From Corticium candelabrum (Eukaryota; Porifera; Homoscleromorpha; Homosclerophorida; Plakinidae): a stretch of 64,000 nt of DNA. Positions 24,409-39,000 of the stretch are shown here, piece by piece (the stretch's first letter is position 1; every line of letters starts with the position of its first letter). The notes beneath the pieces are model-generated. The model was not told the DNA's origin, searched no databases, and worked only from the letters and a program-made list of their open reading frames with translations. The stretch covers positions 64,501-128,500 of the forward strand of contig NC_085100.1 in assembly GCF_963422355.1 (NCBI RefSeq), in the 5' to 3' direction. The translations under genes and the position numbers were made by a program.

Positions 24409-24885
24409 TCTCAACTATCAGAACATTCTGTGGAAAAGCTTACGAGTTGCATGGCCGTTTGCAATAACGCGCCAATGAGGTCACGTGGTTATATTTCCCG
24501 CGGTAGCGCACTTTAATTAAATTTTCATGTACCAAACAAAATAATTAGTATATTTTAAAAATAATTAGTATTATATGTAAGTAATAATAAAACGTGTAAC
24601 TGTCAGTTTCAGTATGAAATGATAGTGACACTTCTCTTACTTTCCAACTGTCTTATACTTATATGATATTGATTGGTAAGATTAACTTTAGCAATCATGA
24701 ACCCAATGACATGATCTCTAGATAAAACCTCGAGACCTCAATGACAAGGGATATGTATTACACCATGAGAAGTAACCAATGTTTTTTATCTCCAGCACAG
24801 TATGATCACAATTTTCCAAATATAAATTCCAATTTATTATTTGAATATAATAACACATGTCACATGAATATTAAACATTTCTCTC
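24409..24885. promoter_or_regulatory. IPO9 upstream region with CCAAT, E-box and E2F-like motifs
   Basis: Within 100 bases upstream of the IPO9 ATG there is a CCAAT box in GCCAATGAG (24472-24476), a palindromic E-box CACGTG (24482-24487) and TTTCCCGC (24494-24501), an E2F-like site. Clustering of the three is typical of TATA-less growth-linked promoters. From about 24530 to 24885 the sequence is AT-rich with no gene and should contain the SLC25A46 3' UTR. Confidence 0.5.
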
Positions 24886-26537
24886 CTACTGTTGTCTGCC
24901 AGTCTGTGAATCTTCTGCAAAGTGAATGAACACAACTTTGGCAGCATGCACAATAGCAATTCCCAATACAAGCTGCAGCAACAATGAACTAAACCCTTTA
25001 TACAAACCATTCCAGCCTTCCTCTTGTATTGTAGTCATCCAACAATCTACAAACCCGCTGTACATTGTATGAACAGGAACACAGCCTATTCCTGTATCTG
25101 TATTGTCAATCACAGTCTGAGTGCCTTGTACAACCAATCGATGCAACACAGTTTGCACAGGATAAAGCAGCACACTACTGACAGCCGTACTGATTGTTCC
25201 ACATAGCAGTTGTGGATAAAATACACTGAGAATGCTGGATTCACTTCCATTTGAGTCTTCTGGATGTGTCCAAGCGGTGAATCGATTTATGCATGATGTC
25301 ACAATTGCCTCCGTACAATATTGAAGTAAATTATATCCAACAAAGACTGGTGCTGTAATGTACAGAGAGAGAAAGTATCGAGAACAAATCTTGTAGCCAA
25401 AGATCTGTGCTACACCTGACTTGATACAGTCAAACACTGCAGGTGTCCCCCCATCAAGGTGACTTTGAACTGACTGGACAACTGATGAAGCATAGAATGG
25501 AGAGCTCAACAAAAAAGAAACACTAAACAAGAAGATACTACACAGCTTCATATGAACACTAGGAAGACACTCCAAATGGTACAGTATTTGACAGTGTCCT
25601 AGTCTTGTGTATTTAGTTTGTTCTAAGTGTCTTGACATTAAACATGCTCAAGTAGTCATATATTACCATCTGTTCATTAGATGCCCTGTCAACATCACAG
25701 ATCCATTCACATCAGACAAACTCCTACAATCACAAAATACAACATTGTGATAGACTTCAGGCTTCCAGTACTGCACAACTAGCCACTTTTGTTGTGTTTT
25801 TAATTAAATACAAGCAGCTGGCTGCAATAGATTACCATTGCAGCCAATTAATGCAATACTAACTTTGGAAGATAACGTGATTCATTCAGCAGATTCTCTG
25901 AAACTCCTTGAATTCCTATCACCACTAGCTCACCACCCAGTCCACCCCATTGAGAAGGAGATCCCTACCATAATATCAACATTCCCTGTTTTGTGCAATA
26001 TTTCTTTGTATACATTGAATAAGAACATGCCTGATGAGAAGCTATATTGGCCATCACACCAAGTGTTGAAAAAGGAGAAAAAACAGAAAACGAAGTTGAT
26101 GCGTCTCGATTTACCTACAGCAATTAGCAACAAGCTGACAACATTATAGACAGATCTAGACCGATGTTACCTGACACTGTCTTTGAAATATAACAAAAGG
26201 TCGAGACAATAGACGCCACGTCACAAGACTGCAATATTCAAAAATTTCAGTCACGTGATATCATGACTGTATCACACTGAAAACCAGAATTACCAAAATG
26301 CCCCTGCGCCTAATCCTACATACCTTTCAACGTCACCTAAAACGTTTACATAATGTAGTAAATCAAAATGTAAGCCCCGTCTTCTAGCGTCACACCTATT
26401 TTCTGCTCCTGTGGGGTCCTCTCCACGACTGAGTTTACAATACGTTCTTCTGCCAGTTCTAATGTATCTGAGTTGCGCTGTTCAGGCTTAGGTTGATTCA
26501 TTGATTGAGACACGCCAAGAAAACTTTCGACTACCAT
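24886..26537 (-). CDS. SLC25A46: SLC25A46-like outer mitochondrial membrane carrier
   Basis: SLC25A46 is an atypical mitochondrial carrier of the outer membrane that affects fission, lipid handling and cristae. The last exon (24886-25558) encodes PFYASSVVQSVQSHL, the diagnostic VQGTQTVIDNTDTG and MTTIQEEGWNGLYKGFSS. The preceding exon (from 25864) gives QWGGLGGELVVIGIQGVSEN and NLLNESRYLP, matching the human LWKGMGSTFIVQGV region. An exon near 26173-26230 gives LVTWRLLSRPFVIFQRQCQ, matching ENVLAHPCIVLRRQCQ, and one near 26290-26325 gives ERYVGLGAGAF. The first exon starts at 26537 (MVVESFLGVSQSMNQ). Odd: around 25950-26010 the frame is not settled; the frame that suits the flanks contains a TAG at 25965-25967. 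It may be an unrecognised intron edge, an assembly error or a real lesion. Confidence 0.8.
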
Positions 26538-26714
26538 ATGCTACGCCTACGTAGAATGTCCAAAGCATCCGGGATTTTACAAATTAAAGTTTTATACGGG
26601 ATTTTTCTTTATAGAAAGATAGTGACGTACTAAATCGCACCACCCTGTACCAGTTTGGAGTTTGGAGTTCTGAGTTTGGAGTTTGAAGTTTGTTAATCAA
26701 CAAGAAACGAAAGA
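26538..26714. promoter_or_regulatory. two-way promoter region, SLC25A46 / SERINC
   Basis: The start codons of two divergent genes are 177 bases apart. The stretch has a short run of TTTGGAGTT repeats (26651-26690) and no clear TATA box. Shared promoter use is inferred from geometry alone. Confidence 0.5.
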
Positions 26715-29700
26715 ATGGGCTGTGGTATCAGTTGTGTGAGTATTCTGTTCGTTTTCCTGGTAACCACGCCCTCGCACATTCAGTTTGTCTTTTTTGTGTC
26801 TACCTGCAGCTTGTTTGTTGTATTGGATCAGCTGCCTGTAGCCTCTGCTGCTCTTGCTGTCCGTCATGTCGAAGTTCTGTAATGGGGCGCGCTGCGTATG
26901 TTATCCTCCTTCTCTTCACTTGCGTTGTATGCGCCATTCTGTTGGAACCAGACGTACAGGACGCTTTCTTGAAGGTAAGAACAAACTTAACTGTAACATT
27001 TCTCGACACTATTGGAGAGATGCATGTCTATGTAGCGTCATTTATGTCGACGTTTTTATCGGTAAATTTCATTACAGCTAGAATAGTTATCCGTCGCTAG
27101 CTATGGATCAACATTAATAATAATTATCACTAAATGTTTTGAATGTGTCAAAATTAATAGTTTAATTGTTAGACAGTATGGGCACGTTGGATTGGACTCT
27201 TCCAGCCTCTTCCAGAAGGGACTCCATGTGCATGCCCCTCTTCCAACTTTTACAGCTCTGCAGCTATGGTCGGTAGAGCCAACTCTACCAACTCTGCTGC
27301 TGGTTGGAAGAGCACGCCCCTCTTCCAACCTTTTCCAGCTCTGGCGTGCTTTTCCAGACTCTTCCGGAAGAAGCTGAAAGAGCCCAATCAAACACGCCCT
27401 AAATTATTATTGCTAGCTATGGATCAACATTAATAATGTAACTGGAAGATTGGCCATTATGGCTGAATGTTTGTCCGTGTTAAATAAAATGTCATCATTG
27501 TTGCCGTTGTCGTCGAAGGGTAATGTCTCTCAATAGACTACTAGTATTGGAGGGACATAGGGTACATGATGTAATATGTTCATGTACCCTATAGTATTTA
27601 ACTATGTGTCTAATTACTTTTTGTATGTCAGATTGGTTCATTATGCGAGGATATCGCCCATTTTATTGGACAACCAAACTGCACTAAAGCGAAATCTGAC
27701 GTTGCTGAATTCTTTGGCTATTTTGGAATCTACCGAATCTGCTTTGCAGTGGCCTGCTTCTTCTTTTCATTTATGATCCTTATGATTAACGTCAGGTCAA
27801 GCAAAGATTGCAGATCGGGAGTTCAGAATGGCTTTTGGCTATTTAAGATTGTTGCCATTATTCTCTTTCTTGTGGCTGCGTTCTTTATCCCAGCATCTAG
27901 TTTTGGAATAGGTTTGTTGTTATGACTGACAAATTGGTAACTGTACAGGCTGCTGATATAAAACAGTGAGAAGATTTGACACAAAGACAGAGCAGACAAA
28001 CCACACAGTAGACAGTGCTATGAATGAAAGAATTACAGGATGATTTTACTATTGAATTTGTTTTTTCAGGCAGATGATAGAAAATATGTCAAGAAACACA
28101 GTTTGGCTAGTTGCTTGCGATACAATTGACTGGTAGACAGACTGACAAACGACCAATACTGCTAAAGACAAATTGACTGCTGATTCATCTAAAGGAAGCA
28201 TCTCACAAGTTTGCACATATACTGAAATCATGATGCATTTCAAATAGTCTTAACCCGTACTCACCTCTTGTATTTGGAATTCTTGTCACACAGATTTAAT
28301 TTAGTAGCTGGTCTTGTGTATGTGTACAACAAAACTCATGTAGACAACTTTTCATGACTTTGATAGAAGCAACACACACAGTAGATTTGCAACTATAGAG
28401 TACATGCCCAGTTGTGACATCATGATGTGCACTTCGATAACATTCTCACGGCTGTACAACATACTTTAGTCGTACAATCATGACTTTAAGTATCAAAAAT
28501 ACATGACAAAATTTGCAATTTCATCGAATTTAGAAAAATGTTGGGCTCCTTATCTCTCTTTCAAATGGCTTACATGTTCTAGAAATGTGCAAACTTCTAG
28601 GATGATCCATAAGTTAATTAAGATAAATCACCCTTATTTCTACAGTTGCAGTAGTGTGTTACTCTTGAATTAAATCATGCTTTGTGTCTATACAGCAATG
28701 ACAGTGATTGGAATGATAGGTGGCTTCTTGTTCATTCTCGTTCAGCTTCTCTTGCTAGTTGACTTTGCTCATTCATGGAACGAGTCATGGTTAGTTGGAT
28801 TTTCTGTTAGGAACAGAACGTGATGTAATTTCATTGTATTTTTAGGGTAGCAAAAGCAGAGGATGGCAACAAGGCGTGGTATTACTGTGAGGCTAATATG
28901 TGTAGAAACAAATGTCAATGGCTCATTTGTTACATCTATTGTTATAGTGCTGCTGTTGTGTACTTTTGGTTTGTACCTAGTAGCATTTATTGCCATGGTG
29001 TTGTTGGCTGTCTATTTCACACAGGTTCATATCGAAAACTGATAAATAACTTAATTAATTAATAATTAAAGTAATTAGCAAATAGTTAATACAGAATTAC
29101 GTGATTGTTGATAATTAACAGATAATTAATTAATAATTGGTTAGTTATAAACCAATTAGTTTGGTTGTTGACATGTAAGGTTGGTTCCTTTATTTGTTGA
29201 CAGAGTGAAGGCTGTGCTTTGAACAAATTCTTTATTGGATTCAACTTCTCTCTCTGTGTTATTGTATCGGTTGTTGCCATCTTACCTCGCATACAAGACG
29301 GTTAGCTCCTTAGACAGTAGATGGTTGGTTTGTCTTTTGTTAGCCTATGTGTCTGCATGTTGTCAGTCTCTTCATTTGTGTTTGCCTTCATATTGCTTCA
29401 GTTATGATTTGTTTTTGTTCAGTTAATCAAAACTCTGGTCTCTTGCAAGCATCTTTTGTTTCTGCATATGTAATGTATCTGACATGGTCAGCTATTACCA
29501 ATGAGCCATATGGACTAGGTAGCTACTTCAAATGTTAATTATTAAATATGGTTCAAATGTTTACACCCATTTAACTAACTTGTTTAACTAATAGTTGAAG
29601 ACTGTCCATTGATCAACAACACAAACACAAACCCTTTCAATGGCTCTCAAATCAGTGCAACTGTAATTGGACTTGTCATTATGTTTGTGATGGTTATATT

Positions 29701-30222
29701 TGCTACAGTCCGAATGACGACCAACTCACAGCTTGACAAGTTGAGCATGAACCCATCTCGAGAAGAAGTTATGGTGATGAGTTTTAGTAAACAAATGTAG
29801 TAATATCTCAAATGTCTCTTTTTATTATGATGTACGCTTGTCTACTTGGTGACAATGACCTGTAGGTGATTGATGTTATGTGAGTAGTGATTGATATTTA
29901 CTAACACTTGTGTTAATGGTTTGTAGACTAACTTGTTGTCTAATGGTGAAAAGGGTGAGCATGATTGGTTATTGGTATGTTTTTGTCGATGATGTGGTAT
30001 ATGTTGTAGATGTGTCTCCTGATGGTGATGATGATGATGATGATAAGAAAGTCTGGGATGATGAGAAGAACAGGGTGGCTTATAACTATTCATTTTTCCA
30101 CTTCATGTTCATGCTGGCTACACTCTATCTCATGGTAACTCTCACCAATTGGTACAGGTATGAAGCTCTACCACCAAACTACCTTCACCTTAATTAACTC
30201 GTGTGTGTCTGTGTGTGTGTCT

Positions 30223-30259
<37 letters not shown>

Positions 30260-30449
30260 TGTGTGAACCTTAATTTTATACGTTTGTCTATGTCTATTTT
30301 GTAGCCCAAGCTCTAGCAAAGACCTGACAAAGTTTGACCACAACTGGCCATCTGTGTGGGTGAAAATCTCTTCGTCTTGGGCCTGCTTAGGCCTATATGT
30401 GTGGACTCTCATTGCTCCTCTGGTGCTACCAGACCGGGATTTCTCCTAA
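26715..30449 (+). CDS. SERINC: serine incorporator (SERINC/TMS family)
   Basis: SERINCs are multi-pass membrane proteins with about ten helices, linked to lipid scrambling and, in vertebrates, to restriction of retroviral infectivity. Exon 1 encodes only MGCGISC (donor GTGAGT). Exon 2 gives [18 protein letters not shown], matching the Cys-rich start of the family. Later exons give [31 protein letters not shown] (family signature), [12 protein letters not shown], an acidic DDDDDDKK loop, [20 protein letters not shown] and [20 protein letters not shown], ending LVLPDRDFS, close to vertebrate SERINC3 (SRDFS). About ten exons are joined by canonical sites. The order is complete and no lesion was seen. 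Introns contain an inverted-repeat element (27180) and a GT tract (30200). Which SERINC paralogue it matches cannot be settled by eye. Confidence 0.93.
27096..27437. repeat. 26-base direct repeats around an inverted-repeat element
   Basis: GCTAGCTATGGATCAACATT plus AATAAT occurs exactly at 27096-27121 and 27412-27437. The MITE at 27180-27399 and 58 bases of extra sequence lie between. This is too long and too far from the MITE ends to be its target duplication. Confidence 0.85.
27180..27399. mobile_element. MITE with GGGC-GTTNGATTGG termini
   Basis: Inverted ends of 34 bases, left GGGCACGTTGGATTGG and right (reverse complement) GGGCGTGTTTGATTGG, match at about 28 of 34. The interior repeats CTCTTCCAACTTT-like units. 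No target duplication could be defined, so the superfamily is left open. It sits in a SERINC intron. Confidence 0.65.
30200..30265 (+). repeat. (GT)n microsatellite
   Basis: GT/CTGT repeat in the last intron of SERINC, sense strand GT, about 45 bases downstream of the GTATGA donor and about 40 before the acceptor. Confidence 0.9.
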
Positions 30450-30750
30450 AGATCATGATTGCCACTTGAACAGAACAACCACAATAGAACGTTAGACTAA
30501 AAGGCTCATTACTTAACTAGTTGTTTTCACAAATTTCTTGCTTAGTGTTGCTACAATATGTTTAGAGGTACAAAGGGTTTTTTTGGGAGCACATGTATCT
30601 AGTAGGGCCATGTAGTGATAAACAAGCTGTGTGCTTGAAACCATGAAGTAGGTGTACGTCGTCTAGACAATCAGACTTGAGGATTTACATCCGGGTAACG
30701 TCATAATTGTCTACAAGTTGCGCACACGCTGGTGGCGTATTTCGGGGAAT
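30450..30750. other. spacer between SERINC and REEP-like gene
   Basis: Holds the SERINC 3' UTR and the REEP-like promoter. No TATA box or repeat stands out. GCGC-rich sequence begins just before the REEP start (30719-30750). Confidence 0.4.
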
Positions 30751-32338
<1,588 letters not shown>

Positions 32339-32509
32339 TTCATTGACTGTATTATGTACTTGTGATGGACGATCAAAATGTAGTGTTCTTGCAACCAGAC
32401 CTTGCGTCAATACAGTCACAATAATTAGCTATGACAGACAGCGGTAGTGCACTCACAAAGCAGTCCACTCCTTTAGTACACTCAGCACCTAGAGCATTAA
32501 CTAGTGTGT

Positions 32510-32876
32510 TTACTGATTATTTGAAACGTGCTTCTCTGCTTCTCTGATCTTCTTGCTGGTATACTCGTCGTCCACGTAGTTCTCTAGAGCCCCCATCACT
32601 AGACAATTGTCTCGCAGTCGTCTCTCTTGCTTGTGCAAGTCTTTGTAGATTACCCGGACCATTTCGTCACGATTTACTTCTTCACTCACCTTTCCATCCG
32701 TCCCGTCGGCCTCGCAAGCCTTGGAAAGAGATCATTATTGGTGTAACCTTTTCGTCTTGCATGACATTTCTGTATGATTTCTGTCGCACCTTCTGTGCTG
32801 CTCGTTCTTGAGCTTCCTTCATTTTCTCTAACATTCTCTTCTTCCTCAGAGCTTCATAGTGTATAGCAGTAGCCAT
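32510..32876 (-). CDS. unrecognised 98-residue basic coiled-coil protein
   Basis: Two exons, 32790-32876 and 32510-32719, join by a GTGCGA...AAG intron of 70 bases into 98 residues. The start (MATAIHYEALRKKRMLEKMK) is strongly helical and charged. The second half has EMVRVIYKDLHKQERRLRDN followed by CLVMGALENYVDDEY and ends HVSNNQ. There is no signal peptide or membrane segment. I do not recognise the family; the conserved look of the RRLRDNCLVMGALE block argues that the reading is real. It is convergent with the REEP-like gene (171 bases between stops). Confidence 0.6.
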
Positions 32877-33074
32877 AGCTGCAGCACACAAAAAACGATG
32901 CTTGTTCTTGCGACAACTGGGTTTGTTGTCAGGTTGATACGTCCTACCACGTGACCTGAATCACGTGACTGTTCATTTTTTATTAACTAATGTATTATAT
33001 GCAACACTACGTAACGAATACAATGCAGTCATTCTGTTTACATGAAGTTTCTCTAATGGCCTAAATCAACCAAT
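32877..33074. promoter_or_regulatory. paired CACGTG E-boxes upstream of the 98-residue gene
   Basis: Two palindromic CACGTG sites lie 14 bases apart (32949-32954 and 32963-32968), 73-92 bases upstream of the ATG; the second reads TCACGTGAC, a USF/MiT-type site. The right part is the CSPG4-like 3' end. Confidence 0.5.
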
Positions 33075-36000
33075 TCAAACCCAATATTCATTTCCATGTA
33101 ACTTTGGATCACCAGGATGAGCCTTTACAATTTCTGTTCCTTCCCATTCTGTTTCCCCCTCTGTATTCACTACCTCTGCACCATCCTTCTTTACTTCATT
33201 TACAATTGCTCTTCGCTTGTGTCTAGACCGTTTCACATTGGTCTGACCAGTAGATGCATCCTCATGTGCTTCTTCATCAGTATCATAGTCCGTAGATTCA
33301 ACACCCGGATCTGTGTTGATATCATTGTGACTCTGTGAAACGCCGGTGGCTCTGCTGCCATTGGCTGTAGACTCGTGCCCATTTCTTGTTTGACCATCAG
33401 ATGTGGAGTCCGGTGTCTCAGTCTGGTTTGTCTGTTTCTGGTGTCGATATTTATGAAACCCAATGACACCTAGAATGACAGCAATCATGACAAAGAGAAT
33501 AACAATAATTGGTATCGCCACTGTAGCTGCTCCATCTCCACTGCTGGAAGCAGCACCTGGATCTACTGCAAGATTTGAATCATCAGACCCACTACTACTA
33601 GTAGGATCTTCTGTGCCATTATATAGGGTAGTACTGACAATCGATGGTTGACTAATGCGATTCACATATTGTCTGGTAGTTGAATGAGTAGTTGGTGTTG
33701 ATGTCACTATCATGGCATCCGTAGATGTAGCTGTAAGCATGTTAGTAGGTGGGAGTGTCAAGTGAATAGCAATAGGAAGAACTCCTCGTGCAGGTTGGAC
33801 AAGGACTTGTGCATGACTGTCAACAGACAACTCGAATCCAACACGATCATAAACAGTAATATTAGAGTCAGTTGCATTGACAGTAGAGATATACTCAATG
33901 TTTCCTTTGATGACATCTTGATGTCGAAATACTCGAATACCTTGCACTTTCTTCAAAGAAATATTGCCATGTAATGGTGGCTGAACAATTGTAAACAGAG
34001 GGTTACTGTCTGTAACATGTGCAAGGTAGGAAGCATTCAATACGTCCAGTAAGATTACAGCAAAATGTCCAGCATAAGACTGAAGTTGATCAACATAAAT
34101 TACTGGTTTTACTTCAACCTCTAAGGTGATGTTGATTGTTTTCTGTTGTTTGTACATGACTGTAACAACAAATACATCACCAGGTACACTCTTGTTCTCC
34201 TGTGTGTATGAAACTTGTTTATTGTCCAAATCTACTTGTGTAAAATTATCTTGTCTTTGATTTCGAATGGACAAATAGCCAAATTTTGGTTGCAATGATA
34301 CAACATAGCTAATATACTCAATACGTCCATTTGATTTTACACTCAAATGATGAGATGAGATGTTCACACTAAAAATACCTTGCTCCAGCTCGACAGCAGA
34401 CAAATTCACCACATCCACAAACAGAGGAGAAATGGTGATTGGAAATGGCTGTACCAACGGCTCATGTTTGCCATCAGAAATCTTTAGAATCACACTTGCA
34501 GTCAAGATATTCGTGTCATCGTGTATAAACTCAATCCTTCCTTTGTTGATATCATCTTGAGAAAATCGTGTGACAGTTTGATCCGGATAGTCAGAATTTT
34601 GAAGTGCAATGTTCATTGACTGATGGACAAGTTCATATATGATTTTGGCATCACTGGTGTCCTCATCAACAGTCAATAACTCGTCACGTGTGACAACCTG
34701 GCTCATCCCTCGCACTATAGTCAATCCTTTCTTTCTCATAATATGAAATTTTTTATTATCCACAGGACTGATAGAGATGTTGAACCATTCACTGACTAAT
34801 GAAACAATACCATCTCCAATGACCAGTGAGAAGAGAAATGAATCTCGCACAGTCTCACTGCCATTGTGCTTGTATTTCACTTGGCCTGTGTTGATCTCAG
34901 CTTGTGTAAACGACATCATTTCCATTCCTGGAGCACTTGTCTTTACCAACATTCCGTGTTTTGGTGCAACAGTCACATTGTAAACAATTCGTAGCAACGT
35001 CGATGCATTTACATTTAATGCAGCAACTTCGGCTGCTACGTTTGTGGCATCCAATAAGTCACTAGTTATAAGGCCAATATTTCCCTCTAAGATTTTAAGA
35101 ACATTGTTGGATGCAAGACGACTACCAGGAGTGTGCTTTAGAAGAATGTGGATTGGGAATAGCTGATTAATAAGTGGCTCTGTAAAATTCATGGAAACAT
35201 TAAATAGAAAATGGTCATCTGGCTGCCATGAAAACAGGTCAGTGTGTTTGTATCCAACCCGACCAGACATGACGTCAGCCATAGTGAATACAGAAATAGG
35301 ATGATGCGGAGGTATAGTGCTGACTACTACACCTCGTAATAGATCAGAAGGCTTCAATATAAACAAAATAGTCCGTGTTGAATTTATATCATTAGATACA
35401 ACCGACAAATTGTACCATGTGATGGGTGTGACTTTCCCAGGCAAAGCACTAATGCCAGTCAATCGATCAATCTTCAATTCCAAGGGAGTAGCTACAATTC
35501 CAAACACATCTTCTATGACAGTTTTCCCATCAGACACCTCAAACCGAAATCCTCCAGCATTATCGCCTTCATGTTGAAACAACACACGACTTTCTTCCAA
35601 GTCTAGCTGAGTAAATGTGTTCACCTCATTGCTTATGTTTGTAGACAGCATAAGGTAGCCATTTGTTGGCTTCTGTGTCACTGAGTAAACAATACCATTA
35701 GAATCTGTGTCACCATCGCTGTAGCTCAATTCATTTGTTGTTATAGTAGTCACGTCATTTGCCCACATTTTGAGCTGCTCGTTAACTACCACTACTGGTC
35801 GTTGATCATTGACTGGAATTACAGATACATTAATTCTCACCAAATCACTCTTCTTCATGCCTTCTGACCCAACAACAACAAATGAGTCATTGAAATATTC
35901 TTCACCACTATGCTCATACCTAACCAGTCCCAAACTCATGTCATGTGTATAAAATATGAACATGTTCTTCCCATCTGACGTCATATCTGTTTGACCATCT

Positions 36001-39000
36001 TTATGCATTAGCTCTAATACCCCATGTGTTGGTGCAGTCACCAGCACAAACTTCAGGTTGTGATTTCTCAAATGAACATTTGTAGGAAGCAACTGGTTCT
36101 CAGAAAGTTGTGTGCTGCCACCTTCCTTAACAATAAGTGGTTCAGATGTAAAGACAATGTGGAGAGAAATAATTGTTATAAACAAGTTCAAACTTCGCAC
36201 ATTGTGACCATCAGAGACAGACAAACTCAATCCATCACGACTGCTAGAGCCACCTCTATGTTGGTATACAATGAAACTTGAATTTATGTCTCTTTGAGTA
36301 AATGATGTGATAGGCTGAAAAGAACCACTTGATGAGACTCGCACAAGCTGACCTGCAACTGGAGGACGAATGACTGACAAAACAATCTGATCATCACCCT
36401 GTTCTGAGTCTGAGACTAGCAAAAAATTGTTTGTCAAAGTTGCATTGCCCCCTTCTTCCACACTGAAAGGACTGGGAGTGGAAACAACGGGTGCCTGATC
36501 AATTCTAATTGCAAAATCAAAATTGACAGGAGTGACAGTACAAAATGAAATTGTGAGACTAAATTTGTCTTCCCGGTTATTGCTGCCATCATGCTGAAAC
36601 ACGAGTTCTTTATTATCGACATTCTGTTGAGTAAACTCTGTAGTGTCATTGCTGGATAACAATAACCTCCCATGCCTAGGTGGTGATGTCACAAGATAAA
36701 CAATATCTAACGCACTGATGTTAACATTGACTGTCACAGTAAGGTTGCTACTGGAAATAGTGCTCTTTTGTCCTCTAAACAGCACAATGCCTGTGTTTCC
36801 AACCTCAATATTAACAAGTTGCACATTGATATCAAGAAACACAAAATCTCGATGTAACCCATCTGAGACAAACAATGACTTCTTGTCTTTCAATTTTGTC
36901 CCACTGTGAACATAAAAAATAAGGCCAGCAGACACATCACCTTGAGTAAATTTTGATATTCCTTTGCTCCATTCTCCTTTCTTCACAAGTCGTGTCTCTC
37001 GTGAGAGACCACCAACCACTTGATACTTCAACATGGTGTTGTCATTTTCATTGTCATCATCCACAAACAGCAAATTGTTTTCAGTTATAGCAACACATCC
37101 ATATTGATATACATTTAATGGACTGACATTTAAAAGTCTAGGAGGGTTGTCATTGACTAGAACAACACTAATATTGAAAATCCCAGTAAAACGTAGCCTG
37201 CCTGACTCATCTGTTATATTGAATACAAATCCATCAGTTGAGGACTCAGAGTGATCATGTCTGTATGTTACATCTCCTGCTTCCAGTTGAGATACAGAGA
37301 CCGTGTGAACAGTCAGTGAATGATTATTACTTGCGATAAGACGTCCATGTGAAGGACCTTGAGAGACTCTGATAACTAGTGGCTCATTAGAAAAGGACTC
37401 AATCTGAATCAAGTCCCTCGTAATCAACTTAAAACTTCCTTCTTGTAGTTGCAAGCCTCGAATCGTTACATTCAGCTGTGTAGAGTAGATGACAATCAGG
37501 AACTCAATTCCTGATCGATTGTATCTGCCATTTGAGACAGTGAGATATACATGATCCAGAGAAGCTTGACCACCAGTATGAAAATAGTTCAACCTTTTTC
37601 TGTTGACATCTGCTTGGGAAAACAGTAAAATCGACAAATGTGGCTGACTATGTGTAAACAGATGACCATAACTAGGTCCAGACTCAACATAATATGTAAT
37701 CTGTGTTGCAACTGTGTTCAACAAATCTGACACTTTCAGCTCATTCTTTGTAATCAGAGCCTCTTCATTTTCTGCAACATTCAATCCCTTGTTCACAACA
37801 ACAAATGGTACTGGTCGAGGTATGATCTTGACAAAAAGAGTAAAGTTTGTCCATGACGCTCCAATAGATACTTGAAATGTAACTAAGTCGTTGGTTGCTT
37901 GGGTGTTTTTGTCATTCAAGAAATATTTAATCAGCCCATCATCAACATCAGATTGACTAAACAACTGGATTTGTCTGTGCGGTTTCAGTTTGTTTGCAAG
38001 ATAGCCATAATGTGGTGGCACCTTCATGGCAAATATCACAGCTTTGTTCTGTTTCTTATCATTTGTTTCAGCCATCAAATGTGATTGTGTGATTCTTGCA
38101 TTTACAGAGCGTTTTGCATCCACCACAACTGGTTTGCCTCGTGGAGACATAACATCTAGAGTGAGAGGAACTGCCTTGACAGAAAATATGTTGTCAGAAG
38201 TCACATAATTACCATCTGTTACCTTGAAAGTACATTGCCAAGTCAGAGATTGAGATCTCGTGTGAGTAAACAGTACATTGTTGTCATCAATATCCTGCTG
38301 TGTAAAAGAAGAAATAGGCTTACTCTGAACTGTTTTCAGAGACCAAAATCCATTAGCATCAGCAGTATTGACAAAGATAGTCAGATTTTCAGAAGAAGTG
38401 TCTCCATCTTTGATGTAAAGGTATTTGTGTGTTACTGTGTGACTGGAGCCTTCTAGTAACTGCAGCTCCTTGTTATGAACAATCTCAGGTTTCTGATCAT
38501 TTACTGGAAATATGTTGATATTAACCCTCATCAATGACATCATTCTCTCCTGTTCCAGCTCATCACGCAATGAGCTAGTCGCTTGAACACGAAAAGTAAA
38601 GAAGTCTTTGACAGTCTCAGAGTTGTCATGGCTGTAAAGCAGCCGACCACGTCTTATGTCTTCTGCTGTTAATGTGTTTGCTGATTGCCTCCGTCCATTG
38701 CGTCTAATCATAACCAACTGTCCGTGCTTTGTCTGATTCACAATCTCAATAATCAAGTCAACAGGAAATGTGACCAAAGGGTCAACTGTAACATTCATGT
38801 GATTTTGATCAATAACAGTTGTCTGTCCCTCCTGAACACTAACGGACGAGACGTAAATGCGAATGAGACCAAGAGAAATAGACACACGAACTGTATAGAT
38901 GTTAGAGTGAGACAAGCCAATCCAGGCTTGCAACCGGAACTGATCTGTTGCCTCAAATTTATCAGTGCGATGTATGTAGCTTATATGACCCATCCTGACT

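Noticed and set aside
25559-25638. The 26 upstream residues (MSRHLEQTKYTRLGHC...) of the SLC25A46 last frame as its true start
   Set aside because: A good acceptor (TTCCTAG at 25559-25565) joins the exon in frame to the upstream exon, and homology begins exactly there.
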